A DNA stretch of 5,913 nt from assembly GCA_029946075.1 (NCBI GenBank), contig JAQSDT010000173.1, forward strand, positions 1 through 5,913. Reading direction: 5' to 3'. How positions within the stretch are numbered: the stretch's first letter is position 1; each line of letters starts with the position of its first letter. Source of the stretch: a bacterium (GTDB taxonomy: Bacteria > Pseudomonadota > Alphaproteobacteria > Rhizobiales > Xanthobacteraceae). Both the position numbers and the translations under genes were made by a program. Below the pieces are notes generated by a model. That model searched no databases and was not told where the DNA came from. It saw nothing but the letters and a program-made list of their open reading frames with translations. Positions 4,803 to 5,913 of the stretch are shown one piece after another.

Positions 4803-5913
4803 ATGTCACACGCCACCACCTATGCTTTTGCGTACCACCAGTTGCTGGTGGCGATCGCAGGTTCGGTGTGCCTGTTCGGCACCTGGGTCGGCATGCGCCA
4901 TTTCGCCCGTGCCCGCGCCACGCAAGGCACCACGCGGATCGGCTGGCTCTTCATGGCCTCCGTCGGCACCGGGGCGGCGCTGTGGGCCTCGACCTTCATT
5001 TCGATCCTGGCGCTCGACCCCTCGCTGAATTCGGGCTTCGAGCCGATCGCTACCGCCGCCGTCCTCGTCATCGCGATCGTCGCCTGCCTGATCGGCTTCG
5101 AGATCGGCAGCCGCCATTTCACGCTGGCGCCGGAAGCCGGCGGGCTGGTGATGGGCGTCGGCATTCTCGCCATGCACTTTATCGCCTTCAGGGGATGGCG
5201 CATCGCCGGCCATTTCGAATGGAACGCGATCGGGCTCGGCCTCACCTTCCTGCTCGGTCTCAGCCTCTCGGCGCTCGCGGTCAACCGCGCCAACCGCCCG
5301 GTGACGCGCTGGTGCCGCCACGGCGCCGCGATCGTGCTGGCCTTCATGATCTGCGTGATGCACTACGCGCTGACGGTCTCGACCTCGGCGATGCCGGATA
5401 CTTCGATCGTACTGCCGTCCTACCTCATCCCCGCGCATGTCCTCGGCCTCGCCGTGGTCGGCGCGGTGCTGCTGGTGATGGGCTCGGGCTTCTCGACCTA
5501 CATCATCGACCTGAAGGTGCGCACGGAATCGGCCGACCGCATCCACCAGCTTTCGTTCAACGACACCATGACCGGCCTGCCGAACCGCATCGCCTTCAAC
5601 GAGCGGCTGTCGTTCGATGCCGCGGAAGCCCATGAGAAGGCTCACAAGCTGGCGGCGTTCTCGATCGATCTCGACGGCTTCAAGGACGTCAACGACGTGT
5701 TCGGCCATGGCGCCGGCGATCTGCTGCTGATCGAAGTCGCCGACCGCATGCGAAAAATTCTCGGCCCCGGTGAGTTTCTGGCCCGCCAGAGCGGCGACGA
5801 GTTTTTGGGCCTGCAGATGTCCGGCAATCAGCCGCACGATGCCCAGGCCTTCGCCGAGCGCGTTTCAGCCGTGTTCGCACAGCCCTTCCAGGTCCAGGAC
5901 CAGCAGGTTACCC
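4803..5913 (+). CDS. MHYT-GGDEF membrane signalling protein, C-terminus cut by window edge
   Basis: The frame is open from ATG 4803 through 370 codons to the window end. Residues 1 to about 235 form an MHYT-type sensor with about seven membrane helices (near 13-32, 46-68, 82-102, 113-130, 143-160, 172-192, 209-233). MHYT domains are proposed to sense a diatomic gas or redox through copper bound by Met/His. Two motifs are intact: GILAMHF (His125) and ICVMHY (His187). The first is changed to LWASTF, with Thr64 where histidine is expected. A GGDEF (diguanylate cyclase) domain starts at about residue 250: TGLPNR, then DLDGFKDVND (289-298) and FGHGAGD (300-306). Its signature reads SGDEF (330-334), not GGDEF. 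The inhibitory RxxD site is absent, GPGE standing there. Related proteins usually continue into an EAL phosphodiesterase domain; that part lies outside. AGGGGA at 4789-4794 is eight bases before the start. Whether it makes or degrades cyclic-di-GMP cannot be decided here. Confidence 0.93.
   Translation, partial: MSHATTYAFAYHQLLVAIAGSVCLFGTWVGMRHFARARATQGTTRIGWLFMASVGTGAALWASTFISILALDPSLNSGFEPIATAAVLVIAIVACLIGFEIGSRHFTLAPEAGGLVMGVGILAMHFIAFRGWRIAGHFEWNAIGLGLTFLLGLSLSALAVNRANRPVTRWCRHGAAIVLAFMICVMHYALTVSTSAMPDTSIVLPSYLIPAHVLGLAVVGAVLLVMGSGFSTYIIDLKVRTESADRIHQLSFNDTMTGLPNRIAFNERLSFDAAEAHEKAHKLAAFSIDLDGFKDVNDVFGHGAGDLLLIEVADRMRKILGPGEFLARQSGDEFLGLQMSGNQPHDAQAFAERVSAVFAQPFQVQDQQVT

Noticed and set aside
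4806..5837. A 343-codon open frame on the minus strand opposite the MHYT-GGDEF gene
   Set aside because: The sense frame encodes clear MHYT and GGDEF motifs. The antisense product is low-complexity (Arg, His, Ala, Gly, Asp) with no domain.

Overview
The window looks like a piece of a chromosome from an alphaproteobacterium of the Bradyrhizobium / Rhodopseudomonas group (Nitrobacteraceae). Three things point there: very GC-rich coding sequence with strong G/C at third codon positions; a small Ala/Pro-rich protein ending in LPPGQGTRIDQLA, a type I recall from Bradyrhizobium; and a compound palindromic repeat (CGTCATGGCCGGGC ... GCCCGGGCATGACG) of a kind I recall as scattered through these genomes. 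The assignment rests on pattern recognition, not on a search.

Layout: (1) 1-1606, minus strand: a class I (iron-sulfur) fumarate hydratase, cut by the left edge just before its C-terminus. (2) 1607-1848: a 242-bp divergent spacer. (3) 1849-2367, plus: a small integral membrane protein of unknown function. (4) 2446-2922, plus: a small exported protein with four cysteines and no recognised family. (5) 3110-3295, plus: a 61-residue Ala/Pro-rich protein. (6) 3417-3776, plus: a GFA/CENP-V-type zinc protein, preceded by a perfect inverted repeat that looks like a repressor operator. (7) 3786-3895: a nested palindromic repeat lying exactly between two convergent genes. (8) 3911-4618, minus: a glutathione S-transferase. 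(9) 4619-4802: a 184-bp divergent spacer. (10) 4803-5913, plus: an MHYT-GGDEF membrane signalling protein, cut by the right edge and probably continuing into an EAL domain.

The genes do not form one pathway. Fumarase is central metabolism (TCA cycle). GFA and GST are both loosely tied to glutathione or electrophile handling, but they converge rather than share an operon. The last gene belongs to cyclic-di-GMP signalling. No gap exceeds 300 bases, and I saw no tRNA, rRNA, CRISPR, insertion sequence or phage gene. I did not find a new multi-gene system. The most useful leads are the palindrome upstream of the GFA gene, the compound repeat at 3786-3895, and the altered MHYT and GGDEF motifs of the last gene.
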